From assembly GCF_004551525.1 (NCBI RefSeq), contig NZ_SATR01000001.1, positions 248,001 through 312,000 of the forward strand: 64,000 bases of DNA. Direction: 5' to 3'. Of this stretch, positions 46,098 through 53,281 are shown in pieces. The notes under the pieces are model-generated. The model made no database searches. It was not told the DNA's origin and saw only the letters and a program-made list of their open reading frames with translations. This DNA is from Vibrio ouci. Lineage in GTDB: Bacteria > Pseudomonadota > Gammaproteobacteria > Enterobacterales > Vibrionaceae. Position 1 is the stretch's first letter. Every line of letters begins with the position of its first letter. The position numbers and the translations under genes are program-made.

Positions 46098-47155
46098 GCT
46101 TTAAGCCCGCTTTTACTCAATAACATGCTCAACGGAATTGCATCTGTAAATCGCGGAGCAAGTATTTTATCTTCTGCGGCAATGGCATTTAGGTTGTAAG
46201 TAGACCCAGAGTCAATTTGATGAAGACGAAGCTCCTCTACAGGAGCATCAAATGGGTTATCCAAATAGGGGAACTTAAATGAAAACGTGCGCGACAATAT
46301 CGCTTTGTCTATCGTATCGACGTTCTCATTGAAACTCATCAGTAGTGCATCTTTCAAGAAGTGCTTCAACCCTCGGCACTCCCCTCTGCACATAACAAAC
46401 AAAGGATATAACACTTCATTTTTTGTAAGCACTGGCGGTTCTTCAAAGCCCATTCTCGAACTCAAACCCGCGACAAATTTGGCAAAATGCTTTTTTTGTT
46501 CCAAGTCAAAGGCATAATGTGCAGATCCACTCGAATGACTGGTAGCTTTCAACAGCTTGAAATACTGAATCTTTCGCCTCCAACTTAATCGTGAGTTCCA
46601 TTGCGGCTCTGTCGCTAATACATCAGCATAAGGCATACCAACCAATACAAACGAAACTTTCGCTTCCTCACTTATATATTTGAACGTATTAGCAATTGCT
46701 TGCCTTTCATCTGCTGTTGAAAACTCGACAAGCTCTTGAATTTCATTGACAATAATCAGCTCTACAGATTTACGCTGAAGCTGCTTTACGACAGCTTCGC
46801 CAAGTGCAATTTCATTCCGTCGTCGGTTAGATCTTCCACCTGACTTTCCATCTAAATCGGCTAAAAACTGTGTGAGCGTATTCTGCTCATTTATACGGCT
46901 CGGGACTCTGGTACTGAGAACTGGTTGTTTGCTCCAAGTTGAACTCGACGGAAAGCGTGATAGATAGTTGTTAATCAAAGCCGTCTTTCCACTTCCGGCC
47001 TCACCAGTTAACAAGAAAGACTCCGGCTCACCGCCAAGGGAGTGATTAAAACGAAGTTGATCCAAAATAGAGTAGATTTCAGTTATTGCAGGGTACTCGA
47101 TAAAGCAAGTTTCAAAGGACTTTAGTTGCTCAAACTGACTAGATGTTAAGTTCAA
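46094..47155 (-). CDS. tnsC: TnsC, AAA+ target-selection regulator
   Basis: ATPase that polymerises on target DNA marked by TniQ-Cascade and brings in TnsAB. It has Walker A LLTGEAGSGKTALINNY and Walker B LIIVNEIQELV, then sensor region FVLVGMPYADVLATEPQWNSRL. I place the start at the TTG at 47155, which directly follows the tnsB stop and has GAGGGG 7 bp upstream; this gives 353 residues. An ATG 18 codons earlier (47209) lies inside tnsB and lacks such a site. Confidence 0.9.
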   Translation of the reverse strand: MNLTSSQFEQLKSFETCFIEYPAITEIYSILDQLRFNHSLGGEPESFLLTGEAGSGKTALINNYLSRFPSSSTWSKQPVLSTRVPSRINEQNTLTQFLADLDGKSGGRSNRRRNEIALGEAVVKQLQRKSVELIIVNEIQELVEFSTADERQAIANTFKYISEEAKVSFVLVGMPYADVLATEPQWNSRLSWRRKIQYFKLLKATSHSSGSAHYAFDLEQKKHFAKFVAGLSSRMGFEEPPVLTKNEVLYPLFVMCRGECRGLKHFLKDALLMSFNENVDTIDKAILSRTFSFKFPYLDNPFDAPVEELRLHQIDSGSTYNLNAIAAEDKILAPRFTDAIPLSMLLSKSGLKA

Positions 47156-47156
47156 A

Positions 47157-49022
47157 TTAATACCCCTCAATATCTTCAAAATCATCATCAGATAATTGCC
47201 CTGAGACATCGAACACTACCGTAGTTTCTTGTTTAACTGGAATAGTATTGATTGAGCTTGGTCCGTCTGACCCCACATCATTAAACTTTGCTAACTTCGA
47301 AGTATTACCCGTTTTAGGCAAGCTAGCCTTATTACTTTTTGCATTGCGGAATCTATCAGTTTCTTCCTGAATACGACTTTTCATATATAAAAATGTATCT
47401 GCAAGCGACTCATCATCAGCAAGTTGTCTAATGTTAAGCCTGCGTACTCTCTGTATGCGTTCATGCTCAAAAAGTGATAGACCATTTGTATACCCAGTAT
47501 TATCTACTGCAGGTACTTTTATATACTTCTTTTCCGACTCTAGGTAGACATGAATATGGCTTATATCAGAAGGGTCTGTTTTGGTCTTAACAAAAAGCTT
47601 TTTGCCATTGTTGGATGCCCAATATTTACGGTATTCAATAAGTTCAGGGGACTGATAGCGTAGGTTATGAAGCCTGATCCCTGCCACTCCAATGGTTCTG
47701 TGTCTAAGCAAGCCTAGCTCGACTCTAAGTTGCTCCTTCTCTGCACCATCGTAGTAGGATGGAGTCCACTCCGATTGATTCCACTTATGATATGGAATGG
47801 CGCGCTCTCTTGAGTCTGGTGCCATATGGTAATAATCAACAATCCACTTATGAAGCAACTCAAGAAACACGGAAACTCTAACCACTGCATCCTTTTTAGG
47901 ATTGTAATCTTGAAGTTGAGTAGGATTGGTGAACGTTTTTCCAGGCAATGCGTTCACTAACCCTTTGTTCATCTGATCAAACAGTTTTTCGATCCCTGAC
48001 TTTCGCCAAGGTTTAGCAGTTTGACTATATTGAATGTCAGTTACGAATGGTCTTAAAGAGTCTTCTAAGCTATCGGTCCAAAATTCAGCGCCATTATCAA
48101 CAACTAGGTAGTCAATCTTTCCATGACATGGCCAATCATTCTTTATAGAAGGGTAGCTATTTTTTAACCAGCTTTTATCTATTAAAGTATTAAGCAAAGC
48201 CTTGCGCACAGAGTCGAAACTGGGATCTCTAAAATTCACACTCAACCCTACGATACACTTACTGAAACGATCATAAAGCATAGTCAGGTATGGGCGCCCC
48301 AAAGGAATCTCTAACTCATCATCAATCAAAATCACTGGAACTGGAGTATGGTCAATTTCGACATATTCCATTGGTTTGGTCGCAGCCACTTGCTGACCAA
48401 CCGAACGAAATTCTCGGTCTGCGTATCGTTTGCCAAACCTTGCGATCGCGACCTCATATGGAGGTAAGTCGTGTATTCGATTATAAAAAGAACGCTCTGA
48501 AATTAGTTTGATTTTCCCCTCGACAATCCCGCGATTTATTTGAATCACTCGACTCTTATAGTATCGGTATGCTTCTGCAACGCTAAGTCGTTCACGTGTC
48601 AGGTATACGTTCTGAATTGCCTCATCAATCAAGGATTGCGAATCCATTTCTTTTTGGCGGTTGCCCTTAAACGTATGCTTCGGAATAAGTGCACATGGGT
48701 CTTTACCCGCTTCAAAGTAAGATTTTTTCCAAGTTGCTAAAGTTCGCCAACTCGGGGGAGTGAGCTGTAATTCCGATTCCACGAGACTTAGGATAGGGTT
48801 CAAGTTTTTCTCGGTCCATCCACCTTTTAAACGCTTCTCCACGAAAGCGATGATTTTGATACGACGGATAACTTCTTGTTGCACCTTCGGTGATTGAGAA
48901 TCAATAGTTGAAGATATTTCAAAAGGTTCTTGAGTTAGCTCTATTGGAAGCTGCTGAGACTCTCCTTCTGAAGCTTCAAACTCATCAAAGAACCCAAATA
49001 TACTCTTGGAGTCTGATGACAT
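47157..49022 (-). CDS. tnsB: TnsB, DDE transposase
   Basis: Cuts and joins the 3' ends of the transposon and binds the end repeats. The product is 621 residues from the ATG at 49022 (MSSDSKSIFGFFDEFEASEG). It has N-terminal DNA-binding domains (about 60-200) and the rve/DDE core: Asp in YVEIDHTPVPV, Asp in LVVDNGAEFW, Glu in KSGIEKLFDQMN. The C-terminal 100 residues form a tail that should contact TnsC. The frame also opens at TTG four codons upstream, overlapping tnsA. tnsB is not fused to tnsA here. Confidence 0.95.
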   Translation of the reverse strand: MSSDSKSIFGFFDEFEASEGESQQLPIELTQEPFEISSTIDSQSPKVQQEVIRRIKIIAFVEKRLKGGWTEKNLNPILSLVESELQLTPPSWRTLATWKKSYFEAGKDPCALIPKHTFKGNRQKEMDSQSLIDEAIQNVYLTRERLSVAEAYRYYKSRVIQINRGIVEGKIKLISERSFYNRIHDLPPYEVAIARFGKRYADREFRSVGQQVAATKPMEYVEIDHTPVPVILIDDELEIPLGRPYLTMLYDRFSKCIVGLSVNFRDPSFDSVRKALLNTLIDKSWLKNSYPSIKNDWPCHGKIDYLVVDNGAEFWTDSLEDSLRPFVTDIQYSQTAKPWRKSGIEKLFDQMNKGLVNALPGKTFTNPTQLQDYNPKKDAVVRVSVFLELLHKWIVDYYHMAPDSRERAIPYHKWNQSEWTPSYYDGAEKEQLRVELGLLRHRTIGVAGIRLHNLRYQSPELIEYRKYWASNNGKKLFVKTKTDPSDISHIHVYLESEKKYIKVPAVDNTGYTNGLSLFEHERIQRVRRLNIRQLADDESLADTFLYMKSRIQEETDRFRNAKSNKASLPKTGNTSKLAKFNDVGSDGPSSINTIPVKQETTVVFDVSGQLSDDDFEDIEGY

Positions 49023-49024
49023 AT

Positions 49025-49648
49025 TTAACACCAAACGTAGGTTTCGAGACCAAAGCCAATGCCGTTTAGGTCTGTTTTAACTTGCCCTGAAGAGATCCAA
49101 GGTAGAGTAGAGATAAGTGTGTCCTGCTCCGATAAGCCGAAATACAAAGACACCTCTTGTAACCTCACCATTTGTTTACGTTGAATAAACGCCAACACTA
49201 GTTTTTGAAACTCAGTCACGGTTCGCAATCCGGAGTAACGGTGTAGTAGTTTGAAGTTATCTAAAGTTGCTCCCATTCTAATTTGCTTTTCAGTAACTAA
49301 AACTAAGCGTCGATTGAACTCATTCAATGCAATTCTTTGTTTTTCTTTGAATCGGTCCCTGAAGTCAGGCTTGAGAATCTGACTAGAGTGTTTTACTTCG
49401 AAGAAAGTTGAATGGTTGTCGTGATCTGTCGCCAAAAAGTCGGGGGTATATCGGCACTTTCGGTTATTGAATTGATAGTGGAAGCCAAAAGGTTGGGACG
49501 TGAAGCTTTTGATGTCTGCGTTATATTCGAGGTGAAAACAGAAATCAAACTCTAAAATAGACAGAGTGCGAACAATAGCATCATTCTTCAAGCTCATGAA
49601 CTTACAGATGTTGTGTACGTGAGATGACTTCTTGGTTTGGTCGAACAT
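49025..49648 (-). CDS. tnsA: TnsA, 5'-strand endonuclease
   Basis: Cleaves the 5' strands at both ends, allowing cut-and-paste rather than replicative movement. The 207-residue protein has the restriction-enzyme-like catalytic set: CRYTPDFLATD (Asp) and FFEVKHSSQ (E-x-K), with a C-terminal winged-helix part. The ATG at 49648 lies 111 bp from the right terminus. Its promoter overlaps the third TnsB-type site. tnsA-tnsB-tnsC form one operon with abutting or overlapping ends. Confidence 0.93.
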   Translation of the reverse strand: MFDQTKKSSHVHNICKFMSLKNDAIVRTLSILEFDFCFHLEYNADIKSFTSQPFGFHYQFNNRKCRYTPDFLATDHDNHSTFFEVKHSSQILKPDFRDRFKEKQRIALNEFNRRLVLVTEKQIRMGATLDNFKLLHRYSGLRTVTEFQKLVLAFIQRKQMVRLQEVSLYFGLSEQDTLISTLPWISSGQVKTDLNGIGFGLETYVWC

Positions 49649-49659
49649 AGCGTAATCAC

Positions 49660-49683
49660 TTTTGTTGTAAACCTACAACAAAA
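49660..49683. promoter_or_regulatory. Perfect inverted repeat between the tnsABC promoter and tnsA
   Basis: TTTTGTTGTA and TACAACAAAA form 10-bp arms around a 4-bp spacer, just downstream of the predicted -10 box. It differs from the Xre palindrome, so a different regulator, or an mRNA 5' hairpin, is likely. Confidence 0.65.
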
Positions 49684-49711
49684 AAATAGACTATGAAGAC
49701 TTATGGTGCAA
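49683..49711 (-). promoter_or_regulatory. Predicted promoter of tnsABC
   Basis: On the minus strand, -35 TTGCAC (49706-49711) and -10 TATTTT (49683-49688) with exactly 17 bp between. The -35 box is the first part of the third TnsB-type site, so TnsB binding at the right end should repress its own operon. Confidence 0.65.
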
Positions 49712-49758
49712 ATATGAAGAAAGCCTGCAATTTATGCGAGCATAAATTGCAGGCTTCA
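49689..49758 (-). repeat. Transposon right end with three packed TnsB-type sites
   Basis: The terminus reads TGAAGCCTGCAATTTATG inward and matches the left terminus. Repeats of the TTGCA...GCATA type start at 49752, 49730 and 49711 and run leftward (49730-49752, 49708-49730, 49689-49711). The third (TTGCACCATAAGTCTTCATA) is the best match to the left-end consensus; the second is weak. Spacings are 22 and 19 bp. Confidence 0.8.
49721..49756 (-). terminator. Right-end hairpin that may replace the ffs terminator
   Basis: AAGCCTGCAATTTATG and CATAAATTGCAGGCTT form a perfect 16-bp stem with a 4-nt loop. On the minus strand it begins 5 bp after the mature ffs 3' end and is followed by TCTTC, a weak U tract. 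It also contains the first TnsB-type site. As the native terminator is now beyond the left end, this hairpin is the only candidate to end ffs transcripts. Confidence 0.65.
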
Positions 49759-49763
49759 AATGG
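49759..49763. repeat. Target-site duplication, right copy (AATGG)
   Basis: Identical to 18699-18703. The last two bases are also the final two of the mature ffs gene, so duplication leaves ffs complete. Confidence 0.85.
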
Positions 49764-49869
49764 GTGGAAGCCCCAGCCACATCCCGGCACACAAGTCACT
49801 CGCTGCGGCTGCTTCCTTCCGGACCTGACCGAGTTCACGAGCTATTGTTGCGGGAGGACCAGGGCCTCC
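49762..49869 (-). ncRNA. ffs: 4.5S signal recognition particle RNA
   Basis: RNA core of the SRP, which with Ffh targets membrane proteins to the translocon. On the minus strand the 5' end GGAGGCCCTGGTCCTCCCGC pairs with the 3' end GCCGGGATGTGGCTGGGGCT (then TCCACCC). The apical domain has the universal AGGTCCGGAAGGAAGCAGCC with the GGAA tetraloop. Length is about 108 nt. Ends are estimated from base pairing. The following genes (atl, ybaY, tesB) keep the gammaproteobacterial order. It is the transposon's attachment site. Confidence 0.95.
49807..49826 (-). other. Protospacer for the homing guide inside ffs
   Basis: Minus-strand AGGTCCGGAAGGAAGCAGCC. It equals the array guide except at positions 6, 12 and 18. 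The two bases on its 5' side are TC, not the canonical CC PAM of type I-F, which fits the relaxed PAM use of I-F3 systems. Between this site and the transposon end (49758) lie 48 bp. Confidence 0.88.
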
Positions 49870-49882
49870 ATAGATTCTGTTT

Positions 49883-49899
49883 CCTTAGCATCGCTAAGG
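49883..49899. promoter_or_regulatory. Xre-operator-like dyad upstream of ffs
   Basis: CCTTAG-CATCG-CTAAGG shares the CTTAG-N5-CTAAG core and spacer length with the three Xre operators, differing only in the outermost base pair. It sits 14 to 30 bp upstream of the ffs 5' end, in the promoter region, but outside the transposon. It may be a native element or chance. Confidence 0.35.
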
Positions 49900-49992
49900 A
49901 GTGATGAGGATTATCAAGTATCCTTATTCTGATTTCAAGCGAAACCACCAATAAAAAGCATCTTTCCGATTCAACTGCTTAGGGAGTGACCA

Positions 49993-52002
49993 TTAATTAA
50001 GATATCGGACAACATTGTCACACGTTTTTTGTTCACAGCCAGCGTTTTTATCGACTAACTTATCACGGTACATCGCTTTATCAGCTTCTCCCATCACCTG
50101 TTGCAATGTGGTGGTTTTATTTCTGGAGGTCGAATAACCAACAGCCAAAGAAACTTGAAACGAAACTTGCTGCACTGGAGAAGTAAATTCGACCGTTTTC
50201 AACTCGCGGATAAGTTTAATCAGCCGTGATTCTGCTATTTTCCCGACCAAAATGAATTCATCACCACCAATTCTGTAACAACGACCATTCCAAAGCTGTT
50301 CAACATGACGCGCAACGCTCACTAGCACTTGGTCACCAATATCATGTCCATAGGTGTCGTTAATCTGCTTAAAACGATTCATATCTAAATAGACCAGAGT
50401 TTCACTCGGATATAGACCATTACGATAGCGCTGATGAAGTGAACGTCTATTCTTCAAACGTGTTAGCGGGTCGGTATTTGACTGGCTATGAAGATAGAAC
50501 GCAATGAGGACTAAAAAGCTCAGCATTAAGCCAAATAAGATCTGGGTATTACTGGCGAACGCTTTTTCCGCTTGCAGCGTTGCTTTCCAGTTAGGCCGAT
50601 AATCATACGTTTCGATGATCTGACGGGTATCGATCATTTTAATTGCTCGACTAAATAACTCCGCAACCCTTTTACCCGTTTCATTTTTCGCAAATCCGAT
50701 TGCGATTGCCGATTGGTAAAAACCACCAATCGCTGTATCTTCCTCTAAAGGCAGCAATGAATTCGACTCGCGTAGGGTTTTATTAAAGTTAGCTCGACTT
50801 ATCGCCATATAGTCGACTTCCCCTTCAAGTAGCGCCGTGAAGATTTCATCGATATTGGAATAGGAGCGTAGAGGCTTATTCGGCAATAGTTGTGAGAGAA
50901 GCGTGGCAAAGAAATCCTCTTTGACAACCCCTACCTCTTCTACAATCAACTCTGATACGTTGCTATATACATTAGGTTTATAGCCTTCACGCTTAACCAT
51001 CACCACTTCTGGAAAATAGTAAGGCGAGCTAAACTCCAACAAGGCTTTGCGCTGCTCCGAAACAATCAGTGGCGCTAAGATATCAATTTTCTTGTCGAGT
51101 AGGTCTTGGTACATACTCTCCCAAGTTTCACCATCTTGACTCACTATGTCGCATTTGAGCAATAAGATAGCGCAAGCCTGTTGAACGACGTCTGCGCTAA
51201 TGCCAGTCACCGTTCCATCGCTATTGTAAGTCGCATACTGTCCAATACCATCAAGCTTAACCTGGAAGACCTTAGTCAAGTCGATACCACTATCTAGGAC
51301 GGCTCTTCTCAGCGCTTGTTGGCGTATTTCAAATTGATAGGATTTGACTGATTCTCTCAGCGTCTTCTGAATACTGGCACTGCGGACAAACGACTCTATG
51401 CGTTCTAGCATGACTTGATTGGTACCGACCGCCGTTACAATAGACACAGGTTTGATTGAAATCTGGTGGTTTAATAGCTGAGCATCATAACCCGCGAGTA
51501 ACATAGGCTTAAGTTGATTGATTGCATCAATGACGCCGTCTACTTGTCCTGACTCAAGCAGTGCCTTGGCGTGCTGGTGCCCTCTATATTCTATCTGGCG
51601 GATATAGGGATAATGATCTCGGACTAACCCACCATATATCGTACCTTTCGGCACCCCTATTGTTTCGACAGAATCCAGAGTGGCATTGTTGTTACTATAT
51701 AGATAGGTATATTCAATATTCGTCGGGCTTGAAAAGGATAGCGACTGTGCTCGTGTCTCCGTGTAGGTAACATTGGCAGCAAAATGGCTCTCACCAGTTT
51801 TCACCGCATTAAGAATGGCATTAAAACTTGGGTAGTAGACATAATGAACATTGATATTCAGTTCGTTTGCTACCGCATCAAACAGTGTTCGCGTGACTAC
51901 ATCATCTTCTTCCATCGCCACCTTATAAGTGGTTTGCGCATGTGAAATCGATGACGGTAACAGTATTAGAACAAAGCTAAGCAATCGCCATAAGCTCGCC
52001 AT
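49993..52002 (-). CDS. Diguanylate cyclase with two periplasmic solute-binding domains
   Basis: Makes the second messenger c-di-GMP in response to a periplasmic ligand. The 669 residues comprise a signal peptide (MASLWRLLSFVLILLPSSISHA), two tandem SBP_bac_3 domains (about 24-230 and 240-485, the second starting near VKLDGIGQYATYNSDGTVTG), a membrane segment (about 495-513, FGLMLSFLVLIAFYL) and a cytoplasmic GGDEF domain with the active motif RIGGDEFILV. No EAL domain. Ligand likely an amino acid or similar, by family only. Confidence 0.92.
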   Translation of the reverse strand: MASLWRLLSFVLILLPSSISHAQTTYKVAMEEDDVVTRTLFDAVANELNINVHYVYYPSFNAILNAVKTGESHFAANVTYTETRAQSLSFSSPTNIEYTYLYSNNNATLDSVETIGVPKGTIYGGLVRDHYPYIRQIEYRGHQHAKALLESGQVDGVIDAINQLKPMLLAGYDAQLLNHQISIKPVSIVTAVGTNQVMLERIESFVRSASIQKTLRESVKSYQFEIRQQALRRAVLDSGIDLTKVFQVKLDGIGQYATYNSDGTVTGISADVVQQACAILLLKCDIVSQDGETWESMYQDLLDKKIDILAPLIVSEQRKALLEFSSPYYFPEVVMVKREGYKPNVYSNVSELIVEEVGVVKEDFFATLLSQLLPNKPLRSYSNIDEIFTALLEGEVDYMAISRANFNKTLRESNSLLPLEEDTAIGGFYQSAIAIGFAKNETGKRVAELFSRAIKMIDTRQIIETYDYRPNWKATLQAEKAFASNTQILFGLMLSFLVLIAFYLHSQSNTDPLTRLKNRRSLHQRYRNGLYPSETLVYLDMNRFKQINDTYGHDIGDQVLVSVARHVEQLWNGRCYRIGGDEFILVGKIAESRLIKLIRELKTVEFTSPVQQVSFQVSLAVGYSTSRNKTTTLQQVMGEADKAMYRDKLVDKNAGCEQKTCDNVVRYLN

Positions 52003-52162
52003 TTACAGAAAACCCTTTTGTCTTTATATACGTAGCTCTTCAAGGCTACTAGATACAAAGCTAAAGCGGAGTCCTGATAGCTTTGTCTAAATAAAGCTCA
52101 ACTTTGCCATAAGTTAACCAATTAACCAAATTCATATAACAAAGCGGTGACATTGATTGCAA

Positions 52163-52903
52163 TTATGCATCTTGATTCTCTTCAGCACTTCTAAGAATAT
52201 AATCGGTCATCCAAGCTGTTCCTAACAAACAAATCCAAACCACAAAAACAGGGTTCGGTACTTCAATACTTGGTGAGACAACTAATGCCGCGAAACCAAC
52301 TGTAGGCAACGTCCAGCACAACAGCTTACTCCAACGGAACGTCTTCAACTTTGACAAGCTTTCCATTGAAGCCATGATGCCAGTAATACTTAAAGCGACT
52401 AATACTGCGTATGAAAGATCGGCCATCCAAAGCGGTAATATAAGCCCCAAAGCCCACCAGCTATGCTTACTCGATGGTTTCCAATGTGACGCTGACCACC
52501 AAATTACCATCACAGCTAGTATCTGGGTCATTGTGATCATCGGCTCACCAGCAAGCTTATCACCCGCTTGAGTCACCATTATCCCGACCATCAAGGTCGT
52601 GACAATTAAAGCGCTGGTCAGTACCACAGCTAAGCTACTGCGTTTGGAAAAGGCCACCATAAGTAGAGGGAATAAAACCCAAAGGCTGATTGACAAGGTG
52701 ATCGGTTGATAAGGTAGCGTTAAGCCGTAAACGGTCATAGCTGCCATAAGTAGCAAGCCAACTAATCCACCTTGAGGGAGAATCCACAATGCAGGTATCA
52801 GCATCGCGAGGACGGGAATATCGCCTTCACTTAGACTGATAGCTCGAGCACATACAACCGCTAATAGGGTTGTTATTAGGAATTGAAACGTTGAAAATAG
52901 CAT
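52163..52903 (-). CDS. Polytopic inner-membrane protein, unknown function
   Basis: The 246-residue protein is almost entirely hydrophobic, with about seven to eight predicted membrane segments (for example FLITTLLAVVCARAIS, LIPALWILPQGGLVGLLLMA, MTQILAVMVIWWSA). I do not recognise a family. It is divergent from atl, 44 bp apart, and 160 bp after the GGDEF gene start. Confidence 0.7.
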   Translation of the reverse strand: MLFSTFQFLITTLLAVVCARAISLSEGDIPVLAMLIPALWILPQGGLVGLLLMAAMTVYGLTLPYQPITLSISLWVLFPLLMVAFSKRSSLAVVLTSALIVTTLMVGIMVTQAGDKLAGEPMITMTQILAVMVIWWSASHWKPSSKHSWWALGLILPLWMADLSYAVLVALSITGIMASMESLSKLKTFRWSKLLCWTLPTVGFAALVVSPSIEVPNPVFVVWICLLGTAWMTDYILRSAEENQDA

Positions 52904-52947
52904 GCCCTCTCCTTATCCATTCCTTTGGAAATCTGTACTAGGACTAA

Positions 52948-53256
52948 ATGATTATGGACCAGTTTTTGATGCAAATCTTTGCTGTAATTCACCAAATTCC
53001 CCTTGGAAAAGTCAGTACTTACGGTGAGATCGCAAAAATGGCAGGTTATCCCGGTTATGCCCGTCATGTTGGTAAAGCACTTGGCAATCTTCCTAGCGAG
53101 AGTAAATTACCTTGGTTTCGCGTCATCAATAGCCAAGGGCGTATTTCATTGAAAGGTGAAGATTTAGTTCGACAGAGGGAAGCGTTGATCGCTGAAGGGG
53201 TAGAAGTCAGTAACGATGGCAAGATTAGCTTGAGGAAATATCGGTGGCAGCCTTAG
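52948..53256 (+). CDS. atl: Alkyltransferase-like protein Atl
   Basis: Non-enzymatic DNA repair protein that binds O6-alkylguanine and hands it to nucleotide excision repair. The 102-residue protein has the methyltransferase DNA-binding fold (IHQIPLGKVSTYGEIAKMAG, residues 14-33) with the arginine-finger region GYPGYARHVGKAL. The active-site Cys of true methyltransferases (PCHR) is replaced: PWFRVI, as in Atl proteins. Position between ffs and ybaY-tesB matches E. coli ybaZ. Confidence 0.9.
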   Translation: MIMDQFLMQIFAVIHQIPLGKVSTYGEIAKMAGYPGYARHVGKALGNLPSESKLPWFRVINSQGRISLKGEDLVRQREALIAEGVEVSNDGKISLRKYRWQP

Positions 53257-53281
53257 CCTACCACCGATATAAAGAACTTAA

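Larger units (their letters stand above)
18704..49758. mobile_element. Type I-F3 CRISPR-associated Tn7-like transposon inserted at ffs
   Basis: This 31,055-bp element has intact ends, tnsABC, an xre regulator, tniQ-cas8/5-cas7-cas6 and a short CRISPR array with an ffs-matching guide. It lacks cas1, cas2/3, tnsD and tnsE, as expected for RNA-guided I-F3 elements. The ends are set by the AATGG duplication, terminal repeats that match at 23 of 31 positions, and three internal repeats per end. The tnsA end faces ffs, the normal orientation relative to the target. Everything between is cargo: a type VI secretion effector module, a type I restriction-modification and McrBC-like island, and a helicase pair. 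All core proteins keep their catalytic residues, so the element looks active. Location at ffs and the Xre gene suggest the I-F3b branch; that subgroup call is inference. Confidence 0.95.

Noticed and set aside
49660..49680. TGTTGTAGG...ACAACA just before tnsA as the right transposon terminus
   Set aside because: It begins with the TGT expected for Tn7-like ends, but no matching terminus or duplication exists on the left, and it would lie 126 bp from the guide match. The end at 49758 has a 5-bp duplication, a matching left terminus and 48-bp spacing.
49693..49932. A 79-residue plus-strand frame across the right end and ffs
   Set aside because: It reads through the SRP RNA gene in antisense. 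The base pairing and conservation of ffs explain the sequence.
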